From JBBAAP01 sp043808305 (lineage in GTDB: Bacteria > Planctomycetota > MHYJ01 > JACQXL01), in NCBI GenBank assembly GCA_043808305.1, contig JAZDFB010000003.1, positions 66,196-130,195 on the forward strand: a stretch of 64,000 bases of DNA. Reading direction: 5' to 3'. Both the position numbers and the translations under genes were made by a program. The notes beneath the pieces are model-generated. The model did no database searches, was not told the DNA's origin, and saw only the letters and a list, made by a program, of their open reading frames with translations. Of this stretch, positions 52,990-60,956 are shown one piece after another (the stretch's first letter is position 1; every line of letters begins with the position of its first letter).

Positions 52990-54315
52990 TTACTTTTTGG
53001 GATTCTGGATTTGGCCGGTAACCATTTCCAAGTTTGCTAAAGCCAAGTCATATTGATATAACGACATTACGTAATTTTTAGAAGCGGTATCAAGCGCCAT
53101 CTGGGAATCCATAACCTCCAACTGGGTATTGACGCCGTTCTTATAGCCGATTTCGGCCAGGCGCAGGCCTTCCTTAGCCTGGTTTACATTATCCTTCTGG
53201 GACATAACCAGCGCCCACGAATCCTTCAAGCTGAGCATAGCCTGGGCCAATTCCAGCCGGATACGTTCCTTGAGGTCGTTCTGGATTATTTCGGCTTGCA
53301 GGAGCGATGATTTTTCCTGGCGGACCAGGGCGTTAACGCGGCCGCCTTCGTAAAGCGGTATGGACAGTATCGCGGTCAGCGACCAGTAATTGCCCCATTT
53401 ATCCTGGCCTAAATATTTGCGCGACGGCCTTTCCTCGCCGTAACTGCCGGACAGGGACACGGACGGCAGGTGCTCGGCCTTGGCTATTTTGACCATTTCT
53501 TTTTGCAGGTCTATCCTTATCTGCGCCGAACGCAGGTCGGGCCGATTGGCAAAGGTGTTTGCTTCAAGCTCAGACAGGACCGGCGTTGTTTCGGCATAAA
53601 CCAGCCGGTCGGTCAACTTAATATCAGCGGCTTCATCAAGCGGCAGCCCTATCAAACTCATCAGGGCAAGCCTGCTTTTTTGCAGGTTGGACTGGCTCTG
53701 CAACCGCAAGGTCCTGATATTGGAAAGTTGAACCTGGGCCCGCAGGACATCGTAATTGGAAACCATGCCTTCATGATTCTGTTTGATAACGTCATCAAGA
53801 TGCGCCGCTATAACATCCTCGCTGGCCAGGTTGACCCGGACAATTTCCTCGTTGAATATAACGTCATAGTATGCTTTTTTTGTCTGGAATACCACGGCGC
53901 GCATCAGGTCGTCTTTCTGGATAGTGCTCATCAACTTGCCGAGCTTGCCCGATCGAATGCCGGCCCAAATCCGGTCGCCCATATAAACCGGTTGTCTTAT
54001 GGTCAGGCTGCCGTTATAATTATTGAGAGAGCCCATTTCTATAGATCCTAATGACTGAACCGCATCCAGCCTGGTGTAGGAGGCGCTGGCCGAAACGCTA
54101 GGGAAAAGTCTTGAGCGGGCTTCGGCATACCTGGCATCGGCCTGATTAGCCGTTTCGTTAACCAGCAATATCTGGCGGTTATTTTCCATAGAAATGCGGA
54201 TACATTCATCCAAAGAGAGCGATTTGTTTTTCTGGGCTTGTTCCGACGCCTGTGAATTTATCATTATAATCGGGCTGAGAACCAGTATCATCAGATACAG
54301 GACAAATTTCCTCAT
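52990..54315 (-). CDS. TolC-family outer-membrane efflux protein
   Basis: The start at 54315 (MRKFVLYLMILVLSPIIMIN signal) follows AAAGGATTTTGT. About 440 residues with two OEP repeats: SLSLDECIRISMENNRQILL...YAEARSRLFPSVSASASYTR, then ANTFANRPDLRSAQIRIDL...EHLPSVSLSGSYG. It would form the trimeric outer-membrane duct. It lies 18 bp after the TetR gene and before the adaptor gene. Confidence 0.93.
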   Translation of the reverse strand: MRKFVLYLMILVLSPIIMINSQASEQAQKNKSLSLDECIRISMENNRQILLVNETANQADARYAEARSRLFPSVSASASYTRLDAVQSLGSIEMGSLNNYNGSLTIRQPVYMGDRIWAGIRSGKLGKLMSTIQKDDLMRAVVFQTKKAYYDVIFNEEIVRVNLASEDVIAAHLDDVIKQNHEGMVSNYDVLRAQVQLSNIRTLRLQSQSNLQKSRLALMSLIGLPLDEAADIKLTDRLVYAETTPVLSELEANTFANRPDLRSAQIRIDLQKEMVKIAKAEHLPSVSLSGSYGEERPSRKYLGQDKWGNYWSLTAILSIPLYEGGRVNALVRQEKSSLLQAEIIQNDLKERIRLELAQAMLSLKDSWALVMSQKDNVNQAKEGLRLAEIGYKNGVNTQLEVMDSQMALDTASKNYVMSLYQYDLALANLEMVTGQIQNPKK

Positions 54316-54333
54316 ACAAAATCCTTTCATCGC

Positions 54334-54933
54334 TTATAATAGCAGATTATTAATAAAAACCTCTTCCAGATACTTCCCTTTTTCCCTGAAAGACTTTTTG
54401 CTTACGCCTAAAAAGGTGGTGAAAAGCATGCCGTAGAAAATATCCGTCAGGAGGTTAGCTATGGCGCGAGACGGCATTTTTTTCATCAGCCCCTGGTTAA
54501 TGCACTGCTGTATCAATGCTTCGGCCTTGTTGAAGCCGCGGGCATAATACTTGAGGTAAATTTTCTTTGACTGCGCTTTGTATTCGCTGCGGTAATGGAT
54601 GAATATTTCCAGAAGAGACAGGTTAGCGCTGAAGAATTCCATATGGCTGCGCATAATGGTTTTAAGCTTGACAATAGGATTGGAAATATTCATGGATTTG
54701 GCCATGATTTCTTCGGCCAGCCTTTGCATCATCTGTTCCATAACCGCGGTAAACAATTTATGCTTGGTCGGGAAGTAACGGTAGATAGTCCCCTTGCCCA
54801 CGCCTAATTTCCTGGCGATAACTTCAACATCGGTCAGGTGATAGCCGGATTTGGCAAATACTTCGGCCGCGGCGTTCAGGATATCCACATGCCGGCGTTC
54901 CTTGATTTCTTTCATTAGCAGTCTTCTCTTCAT
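54334..54933 (-). CDS. TetR/AcrR-family regulator of the efflux operon
   Basis: 199 residues. The N-terminal HTH is ILNAAAEVFAKSGYHLTDVE, VIARKLGVGKGTIYRYFPTK (recognition helix GKGTIYRYF is classic). The C-terminal helical ligand domain ends with a TetR_C-like region (ANLLTDIFYGMLFTTFLG). AAAGGA lies 8 nt before the ATG. First gene of the operon, downstream of a promoter at 55027-55055 with a CGGACTcgtaAGTCCG palindrome at 55008-55023. Autorepression with induction by the pump substrate is the likely scheme (inference). Confidence 0.92.
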   Translation of the reverse strand: MKRRLLMKEIKERRHVDILNAAAEVFAKSGYHLTDVEVIARKLGVGKGTIYRYFPTKHKLFTAVMEQMMQRLAEEIMAKSMNISNPIVKLKTIMRSHMEFFSANLSLLEIFIHYRSEYKAQSKKIYLKYYARGFNKAEALIQQCINQGLMKKMPSRAIANLLTDIFYGMLFTTFLGVSKKSFREKGKYLEEVFINNLLL

Positions 54934-54951
54934 GGTTTTTTATCCTTTGTC

Positions 54952-54989
54952 TCCCGCTACGGCGGGATGGCGCACTGCGTTCACAACCT
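54952..54989. repeat. 38-bp dispersed repeat, copy 2
   Basis: Perfect reverse complement of 26050-26087. It falls in the tetR leader between the palindrome and the start codon. Confidence 0.85.
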
Positions 54990-55007
54990 ACGGCTATAAC
55001 AAATAGA

Positions 55008-55023
55008 CGGACTCGTAAGTCCG
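55008..55023. promoter_or_regulatory. Palindrome, candidate TetR operator
   Basis: CGGACTCGTAAGTCCG has two 6-bp arms around CGTA, a few bp downstream of the predicted -10 box on the minus strand, where a repressor would block transcription start. Confidence 0.5.
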
Positions 55024-55026
55024 CCA

Positions 55027-55055
55027 ATACTAATATAACCAAAAAGATATGTCAA
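55027..55055 (-). promoter_or_regulatory. Promoter of the tetR-tolC-MFP-RND operon
   Basis: On the minus strand TTGACA (55055-55050) and TAGTAT (55032-55027) are 17 bp apart. The palindrome at 55008-55023 overlaps the expected start of transcription. Confidence 0.65.
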
Positions 55056-55179
55056 GTTTTAGAAGGTTTTTAGTGGCTTGGCCGGGAGGCTGCGGGAATG
55101 AGGTAATGCCTAAAAGTCCGGTTTGAATATTGAGGATATGATTCATCCGGCGGCGCGGGAATAGCTGAATCTGCGCGCA

Positions 55180-56172
55180 TCAAAAATCATAAGTAATGCC
55201 CCAGGACAAACCTTTATGATTGGTGGACAGCTTTTCCCAACTGCCGACCCAGGCCGTGCCTCTCTGGTCCTGGCCCTTGGTCCAGAGGCGCAGATACTGA
55301 GAACCCAGCTGAACAGAAAGGTTTCGGATGGGTTTATACGAGAGCAGGACCGAGTAACTCAGCCCGTCTCCGGACGCGGCGATTTTCTCGGCTCGCTCGT
55401 TACCGGGTGCCCGGTTGGGGTATCTCACCCCGTCATAAGAGGCGCTTAACGTCGGCATATATCCGAATGACATATCCAGGCTGAGTTTCTTATTTATTCT
55501 GGAGTAGCCCTTGAACCCGATTTCATTCCCGGAATAAATCAGGCGATATTCCTCCCATTTCTCCACCCAAGAAATATTGACGGGATTGTAAGATGATATA
55601 TTCACTGTCGGGTCGTAATAATTAGCGGACTGCTTGAGATAAAAATAACCCATAGTAAAATATATGACCGGCCGGTTATCCGGATGCAACGACTCCGGTC
55701 CGGTCAGCCGATAACCGGCCTTAAAAATGTGCATTATATTATCGCCCCGGCTGGTGGAATATGAAAGGTCGGTTACTACCCCGTTGGGATCCCAGTCGGT
55801 ATCACGAACAGTATCGTCTTTTATGGCGCCCTGACCGAACGAATAAGACACAAAAAAAGGAGTTTCGTCTTTGGTGCTGATAAGCTGGGTTGACAAAACC
55901 AAAAAGTTCGTATCTACCGGATGTTTGAGCTCCCATCGATTATAGGCGGCAGGCGGTCCGCCCAGCATCCTAAAATCGCCCTTGGTCGCCCACTGCCGGA
56001 CGGACATATCCAGTTTAAAATCGTCCATGAATGACGATTTATCAGCGATAATACTAACGTCTTCAGCGCCCAGTAAGACAGATTGAGCCATAAAGCACAG
56101 CGCCAGGGAAAACCCCAGAAGATTTCTTGTTGAGGAAGGGGTTAACCATAGAATATTTGTGATAATAGACAT
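55180..56172 (-). CDS. Exported outer-membrane beta-barrel protein
   Basis: 330 residues with a signal peptide (NLLGFSLALCFMAQSVLLGA, cleavage before EDVS) and about 290 residues of amphipathic beta strands ('HIFKAGYRLTG', 'VIYFTMGYFYLKQSANY', 'LSLDMSFGYMPTLSASY', 'LSVQLGSQYLRLW'), ending LSWGITYDF with terminal Phe. The Gly/Tyr-rich strand pattern resembles small 8-10-strand barrels of omptin or opacity type, but no protease residues can be assigned. The first ATG at 56172 has extra residues before the signal; ATGs further in are less likely. Function unknown. Confidence 0.65.
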   Translation of the reverse strand: MSIITNILWLTPSSTRNLLGFSLALCFMAQSVLLGAEDVSIIADKSSFMDDFKLDMSVRQWATKGDFRMLGGPPAAYNRWELKHPVDTNFLVLSTQLISTKDETPFFVSYSFGQGAIKDDTVRDTDWDPNGVVTDLSYSTSRGDNIMHIFKAGYRLTGPESLHPDNRPVIYFTMGYFYLKQSANYYDPTVNISSYNPVNISWVEKWEEYRLIYSGNEIGFKGYSRINKKLSLDMSFGYMPTLSASYDGVRYPNRAPGNERAEKIAASGDGLSYSVLLSYKPIRNLSVQLGSQYLRLWTKGQDQRGTAWVGSWEKLSTNHKGLSWGITYDF

Positions 56173-56233
56173 ATTTCAGCGGCTAAATTATCTTTATCAA
56201 CCCGGTTTGTCAATAATAACCCTAAAATCCTTG

Positions 56234-56351
56234 ACCCCGTTAGAGGTATTTGGTTTGAATATGTAAAGTATTTGACAATGCACTGATTATATATGATCCC
56301 GCAAGACGCCCTGCCCTTTCCGGGAAAGAGCGGGGCTACCTCTAACGGGGT
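56234..56351. repeat. 118-bp element with perfect 15-bp terminal inverted repeats
   Basis: ACCCCGTTAGAGGTA (56234-56248) and TACCTCTAACGGGGT (56337-56351) are exact complements. A second palindrome CCCTTTCCGGGAAAGAG lies inside. The element sits just upstream of the cyclodeaminase-like gene. It has the form of a miniature inverted-repeat element. Confidence 0.7.
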
Positions 56352-56389
56352 TGACCATTTATTTGGGCTAACGGGGCAGGGAGATAAAT

Positions 56390-56992
56390 ATGAGTTACAG
56401 GAATATATCACTGGAACGATACCTAAAAATGATATCCGAACCGACCGCTGTGCCCGGCGGAGGAAGCGTATCGGCTTATGCCGGGGCGCTGGGGTCTTCC
56501 CTGGCTGCCATGGCCGCGGCCATCACCTGTAAAAAGATACAGGAAAAAAGCAAAGCAAAACTGTGTTCCGAGAGCCGCAAGATATTTATAGCCAACTGGC
56601 GGAAACTCCTCAAGTTGGCCGAGGAAGACAGCAAGTCATATGAACAGGTGCTCAAAGCTTTTAAAATACCGCATTACAAACTCAATCGACGGCACCGGAT
56701 TAACCAGGCGCTGGTAAAAGCGGCCGAGGTGCCGGCCCGGACTATGGACCTATGCATCCAGACTCTTTTTCAGATTAACCGGATAAAACACCTTTGTCCG
56801 TCCCAGATACTGACTGATATAAACGTCGGGTTTATGCTCACCCGGAGCGCACTGCGCGGAGCACGGCTTAACGTGCTGGTTAATCTGGAATCAATCAAGG
56901 ATAAGAAAATGGAAGCTGCTCTTCAGAAACAGCTGGAGTACCTGGACAAAGCAGCCGAGGAAGTATTGTATAAACTCGAGGATTGGGTATAG
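56390..56992 (+). CDS. Cyclodeaminase/cyclohydrolase family protein (FTCD_C)
   Basis: 200 residues of all-alpha FTCD_C fold: PTAVPGGGSVSAYAGALGSS is the family hallmark, then LAAMAAAITCKK, EEDSKSYEQVLKAF and helical bundle segments to the end. Members act on formimino- or methenyl-tetrahydrofolate (FchA-type cyclohydrolase or the deaminase half of FTCD). A methenyl-THF cyclohydrolase role is plausible, but no folate genes are nearby. GGGAGA precedes the ATG. The CxxC-protein gene starts 6 bp after the stop, so they are coupled. Confidence 0.88.
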   Translation: MSYRNISLERYLKMISEPTAVPGGGSVSAYAGALGSSLAAMAAAITCKKIQEKSKAKLCSESRKIFIANWRKLLKLAEEDSKSYEQVLKAFKIPHYKLNRRHRINQALVKAAEVPARTMDLCIQTLFQINRIKHLCPSQILTDINVGFMLTRSALRGARLNVLVNLESIKDKKMEAALQKQLEYLDKAAEEVLYKLEDWV

Positions 56993-56998
56993 AATACA

Positions 56999-57784
56999 AT
57001 GGTTTGGGACACTTCAATAGCCAAGACAAGCAAGAAATGCAATGCCTGCCAGAAAGAGTTTGCCTCCGATGAGGTGTACTTTTCTTCTCTGGCCGCAATA
57101 AACCCCATTGCTCGTTCAAGTTCTTGCCCCCAAACAGGCAAAAGCAGCCTAATTGGCGTTGATTCTAACGCAGTAAAGCCGGCTGTTGACGCGGTGCAGG
57201 CAGTCCAGCCGGCCGCGGGCGATGCGATTCGGAAACATTCCGACGTCTCGGGACAACCGGTCAAATCAGCCTCTAAACCAATCAAAACCAAAAAGCAAGT
57301 ATCGGTTCAGGATGAACAAGAACGATTTGCGCGCAATGATTTCTGCACCGCCTGCTGGGAACAATCCGGAGCCAAACAACCGGACCTGTTTTCATTCTGG
57401 CAGATGAAATTGGCGGCCAAAGAACAACCCAAAACACCCAAAGAAATACTTATTAGCTTCTTTGAAAATATGATTAATCCCCAGCCTCAGGAAGCCGGTA
57501 ACGCCGCCTGCGCTATTGTTGACCCGGCTCTTAAGTCTAAGGTTGTTTATCTTTTTTCCCTGATACTTATCAGGAAAAGACTGCTCAAGCTCAAGCAGAC
57601 CGCCGTGCGTGATAACCAACGGTTGCTTATATTGGAAAGAACTATCGAGAATCCCAAGGCCGCTCTCGAAACTAACGCCGAGCCAACCATAAAAACATAC
57701 GAAGTGCCGGATATGGACATACCTCAGGAAGACCTCATTTCATTAAGAAATGAATTCAGCCGGTTGTTTGAGTTTAAGATTTGA
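56999..57784 (+). CDS. Two-CxxC zinc-type protein of planctomycete kind, with long internal insert
   Basis: 261 residues. The N-terminal KKCNACQKEFASDEVYFS and later ERFARNDFCTACWEQ form the split Cys4 site typical of a protein family common in Planctomycetota. In usual members the halves are about 25-30 residues apart; here about 85 residues of low-complexity Ala/Val/Lys/Ser sequence lie between. The C-terminal region (FSFWQMKLAAKEQPKTPKEI, LFSLILIRKRLLKLKQT, ERTIENPKAALETN) matches the helical remainder of that family. Function unknown. It is directly downstream of the cyclodeaminase-like gene. Confidence 0.75.
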   Translation: MVWDTSIAKTSKKCNACQKEFASDEVYFSSLAAINPIARSSSCPQTGKSSLIGVDSNAVKPAVDAVQAVQPAAGDAIRKHSDVSGQPVKSASKPIKTKKQVSVQDEQERFARNDFCTACWEQSGAKQPDLFSFWQMKLAAKEQPKTPKEILISFFENMINPQPQEAGNAACAIVDPALKSKVVYLFSLILIRKRLLKLKQTAVRDNQRLLILERTIENPKAALETNAEPTIKTYEVPDMDIPQEDLISLRNEFSRLFEFKI

Positions 57785-57785
57785 G

Positions 57786-58178
57786 TTAAGCTATTTTTAC
57801 CGAAAGCTTCTTGATTACTTCCTGGAATCTGGGATCATGCCTGACATTGTTAAAATCAGGGTCTTTGAGCAGGTGTTCCAGATTATTATAGCCTAATAAC
57901 ACGGCCATTTCCAGTTCGTTAAATGCCTTATCCGCCTGATTCATCAGGGCGAAAGAACAGGCCAGGTTATAATGACAAACCGAATCCTCCGGCGTGAGTG
58001 TAACCAGGCGTTTATCTATTTCCAGCGCCTTTTCGAGCTGTGACATCCGGGTGTAAAGCGAGCCTAAAGCCGACAAAGCCGGGATGTTATTGGGATTGCC
58101 CTTAACTGCCGACTCATAAAGGCGCAGTTCGAACTCCTGGAATCCGGTATCTTCTTTTTTCTTCATAAATAGCGGCAT
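57786..58178 (-). CDS. Small TPR-repeat protein
   Basis: The start at 58178 (MPLFMKKKEDTGFQEFELRL) is preferred; the longer frame to 58256 adds a non-conserved tail. About 130 residues with TPR units 'LYESAVKGNPNNIPALSALGSLYTRMSQLEKALEI' and 'DSVCHYNLACSFALMNQADKAFNELEMAV', ending with the common 'LKDPDFNNVRHDPRFQEVIK' capping motif. It has no signal peptide from this start, so it is probably a cytoplasmic adaptor. It converges with the CxxC gene (1 bp between stops). Confidence 0.8.
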   Translation of the reverse strand: MPLFMKKKEDTGFQEFELRLYESAVKGNPNNIPALSALGSLYTRMSQLEKALEIDKRLVTLTPEDSVCHYNLACSFALMNQADKAFNELEMAVLLGYNNLEHLLKDPDFNNVRHDPRFQEVIKKLSVKIA

Positions 58179-58260
58179 AATGGATACTATATCGGACAGG
58201 TTTGTCAATATATTTAATATTTGGATTCCAGGAATGTGCGCTACCCCCAATAGCAAAGAG

Positions 58261-58303
58261 AAAAAAATACCCCACCCCGCGATTTTATGTCGCAGGGCGG
58301 GGT
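58261..58303 (-). terminator. Rho-independent terminator of the DUF2135-like lipoprotein gene
   Basis: On the minus strand ACCCCGCCCTGCGA pairs with TCGCGGGGTGGGGTA (one mismatch) and is followed by a T-run complementary to A at 58261-58267. It lies 19 bp past the stop codon. Confidence 0.85.
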
Positions 58304-58321
58304 TGTGGGCTATAGTCGCTA

Positions 58322-60523
58322 TTATTTAGACGGTAGATTCTGAATCAATTGAGTATCGTTGATCGAATCATTCGGTTGTGTTACGCTACGCACGTTAGTT
58401 TCGCTGCTTTCAAAGGTCATTGTATTAATCGGCGTAATGGTACTGTCGCTTAATTCAAATACCGTCCAGAGTGTTCCGGCCTGGTTAGGCACATTATAGG
58501 TCGCTATCAGACCGCTCCCGCGATAGACTTTTATCTGCGCGCCTGAGGCTCCCATTGCACTGCTTGTAGTTGATCCTTTATTAGAGAAGTCATGGATGGA
58601 ATACCTGTATACTCCGCTGCGTTGGACGTATATGGTTATTGTTTCCGGACCATAGCTGGTTGTGTCATCCACATCAAGGTTAACATAAGGTTCAGTTGTT
58701 AAGCTACCTCTAGCATCGTAATATACATGGGGCCTGGTCGTAATAGTCCCGGTAATCGGTACTGTCATATGGCTGTCCAGATCAGAGGGCGTCACACCCC
58801 AGGTAAGAACAATCCTGGTCTGGCCTGCCGGCAGGACCGGCGTAATCGTGGCATTCTGATTGGCATTGGTCGCTCCGCCGATGCACGTCACGGTGAAAAA
58901 CATGGTCGCGTAATTGGCTAATACGGCCTCCACGGTATAATTACCGGCGGCCAGGCTTGACGCGGTATAAGCGCCGCCTGAAGTCGTAGTCGCAGCCAGA
59001 GCCACGGTTCCGGTAGTTGCGTTAATTCCGGACCTGAATGAAAGCGCTACGCCGCTGATGCCCAGCCCGGTAAAGGCATCTTTGATTGTCCCGGTAACAA
59101 TTCCCGGCGTGGCAGATATCAAGGTCAGGTAAATTGGCTCAAGGGTGGTTGTAATATTCTCTGTAATGGTAACGTTGGAAACGATACCGGTAATGTAACC
59201 GGTGGCTACCGCATTGATGTTATAGATGCCGGCTGCCAGGGTGGCGGTATAGGCGCCATTAACATCTGTCAGGTAAGTTCCGGCCAAAACACTGTTCTGG
59301 TTATAGAAATTAATCGTGACATTAGCCATAACTGTCCCGGTTACCGTTCTGACAACACCGGTTGTTATGCCGGTAACAATCGCGGAACCGCTCGGCAGAA
59401 TCGTTGTGGTTTCCGGCCCGTAGCTGGAGGTATCGTCGACATCCAGTTCGGTGTACGGGGAAGCGGTTATGCTGCCTTTATTTGAGTAATAAACGTGGAA
59501 CATATCAGGGTTAGAGGCTACGCCGCCGATATCATAGGAACTGTTTGCATAACTCATTGTATTAATCGGCGTGATGGTATTGCCGGTTAATTCAAATACT
59601 GTCCAGAGTGTTCCGGCCTGGTTAGGTACGTTATACGTCGCAAGCAGGATGCTTCCGCGATAGACTTTTACCTGGGCTGAAGATGCGGCCATCGCACTGC
59701 TGGGGTTGGTGCCGCCGTTGGAGTAGTCATGAACGAAGAATTTGTAGGTGCTGTTAGCCGTTGCCGATACGGGACCTATCGTGTGGCTGTCCAGGTCCCA
59801 AGGATTCTCACCCCAGGTAAGAACAATCCTGGTCTGGCCGGCCGAAAGAACCGGCGTAATCGAAGAATTCTGGTTGGCATTGGTTTGGTTTCCGCCCAGG
59901 CAGGTTGCCGTAAAGAACAATGTTGTATAACCTGCCAAAGAGGCTTCCACGGTATAATTACCGGCGGCCAAACTAACGGTATAAGCGCCTAATGAAGCTG
60001 TGGTCGCAGTCCCGACCACGGCGCCGGTATTTGCGCCAATCCCGGCCCTGAATGAAAGCGCTACGCCACTGAGGCCATTTCCGGTAAAAGCGTCTGTAAT
60101 TATGCCGGTAACGGTGCCGGTAACAACTGTTTGTGTCTGGATTTGCGTAACCGGTTCAGTCGTAGTAGTTATATTACTTTGGACTGTAAGCCCCGAAACC
60201 ACGTCATTAATATAGCCGGTTGCCAGAACCCGGATGGTGTATGTGCCGGCTACCAGATTGGCGGTATAAGCGCCATTGGCATCGGTTACAAAAGTTCCGG
60301 CTAAAACATTACTCTGGGTGTAGAAATTAATCGTGACATTCGCCATACCCGTCCCGGTTACTGTTCTGATAACGCCGTTAACAGTGCCGGTGACGATGAC
60401 GCTGCTGCCGGTGGTGGTAGTGCCGCCGGAATCCGTTGTCCCGCAAAGCCCGCCATAGCCCAAAAGGACCACGCTGATTAACATGACACCAATCACCATT
60501 TTACCAAATAATGCCTTTGTCAT
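58322..60523 (-). CDS. Exported lipoprotein-like protein with duplicated regulatory and DUF2135-like domains
   Basis: 733 residues. The signal ends VVLLGYGGLC, the same GYGG(L/V)C as at 14406 and 43835. The body is an internal duplication (about 40-360 and 370-720). Each half has two carboxypeptidase-regulatory-like beta sandwiches ('GVIRTVTGTGMANVTINFYTQ', split here as repeated 'ANVTINFY' and 'GNYTVEA' strands) and a YfaP/DUF2135-like domain (RIVLTWGENPWDLDSHTIGP; HDYSNGGTNPSSAMAASSAQ; TYNVPNQAGTLWTVFEL). In the first half the 'HVYY...LDVDDT.SYGPETTTI' segment lies after the VFEL strand; in the second it lies before, so the halves are circularly permuted. Probably a surface-located binding protein. 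Confidence 0.8.
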   Translation of the reverse strand: MTKALFGKMVIGVMLISVVLLGYGGLCGTTDSGGTTTTGSSVIVTGTVNGVIRTVTGTGMANVTINFYTQSNVLAGTFVTDANGAYTANLVAGTYTIRVLATGYINDVVSGLTVQSNITTTTEPVTQIQTQTVVTGTVTGIITDAFTGNGLSGVALSFRAGIGANTGAVVGTATTASLGAYTVSLAAGNYTVEASLAGYTTLFFTATCLGGNQTNANQNSSITPVLSAGQTRIVLTWGENPWDLDSHTIGPVSATANSTYKFFVHDYSNGGTNPSSAMAASSAQVKVYRGSILLATYNVPNQAGTLWTVFELTGNTITPINTMSYANSSYDIGGVASNPDMFHVYYSNKGSITASPYTELDVDDTSSYGPETTTILPSGSAIVTGITTGVVRTVTGTVMANVTINFYNQNSVLAGTYLTDVNGAYTATLAAGIYNINAVATGYITGIVSNVTITENITTTLEPIYLTLISATPGIVTGTIKDAFTGLGISGVALSFRSGINATTGTVALAATTTSGGAYTASSLAAGNYTVEAVLANYATMFFTVTCIGGATNANQNATITPVLPAGQTRIVLTWGVTPSDLDSHMTVPITGTITTRPHVYYDARGSLTTEPYVNLDVDDTTSYGPETITIYVQRSGVYRYSIHDFSNKGSTTSSAMGASGAQIKVYRGSGLIATYNVPNQAGTLWTVFELSDSTITPINTMTFESSETNVRSVTQPNDSINDTQLIQNLPSK

Positions 60524-60816
60524 AACCGTCTCCTCCTTTTTATGCAGGTATTTATCAATATTAACGTAATATAGTCAATTTGATAAATAACCGCCGTTAT
60601 TATTGATTATTACTTTTTATTATATTTATCATAAGGAAACCGTTTTGTCAAGTTAAACATTGTTAATTCTTTAGCAGTGATGTATCCTATGCCACAGGTT
60701 TAATCTATAATCTTGTAAGCATGATAGCAAAAGCGTATCGTTTCAGGAGAATTATAATCTTATTCTACTTATGCCACTAACCCCGACGGAATAGTCGGGA
60801 TAACGTGGCAGTCCAT

Positions 60817-60885
60817 CGGCTGTTCGAACGTAGTGAGTTACAGCCGAGGATACCTGGCAGTAATTCGTTACACTCAAACTGCCAG
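60817..60885. repeat. Two hairpins with conserved 16-nt loops
   Basis: CGGCTGT / ACAGCCG encloses TCGAACGTAGTGAGTT (60817-60846). CTGGCAGT / ACTGCCAG encloses AATTCGTTACACTCAA (60854-60885). The first loop, read on the other strand, has the same AAYTCRYTNYRYTYRA pattern as the second. Confidence 0.8.
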
Positions 60886-60921
60886 AGTATAAACTCGCTT
60901 TACTCGAACTGCCACTAACCC

Positions 60922-60950
60922 TTGACAATATCGCCTCTAAAAATTAGATT
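60922..60950 (+). promoter_or_regulatory. Promoter close to the kinase start (possible leaderless transcript)
   Basis: TTGACA (60922-60927) and TAGATT (60945-60950) are 17 bp apart, and the ATG is at 60957, only 6 bp after the -10 box. No ribosome-binding site is seen. Transcription would start at or next to the A of the start codon. Confidence 0.55.
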
Positions 60951-60956
60951 CTTACT

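Larger units (their letters stand above)
60524..60956. other. Intergenic region with hairpins and the kinase promoter
   Basis: AT-rich from 60524 to 60780 with nothing recognised, then hairpins (60817-60885) and the promoter at 60922-60950. Confidence 0.55.
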
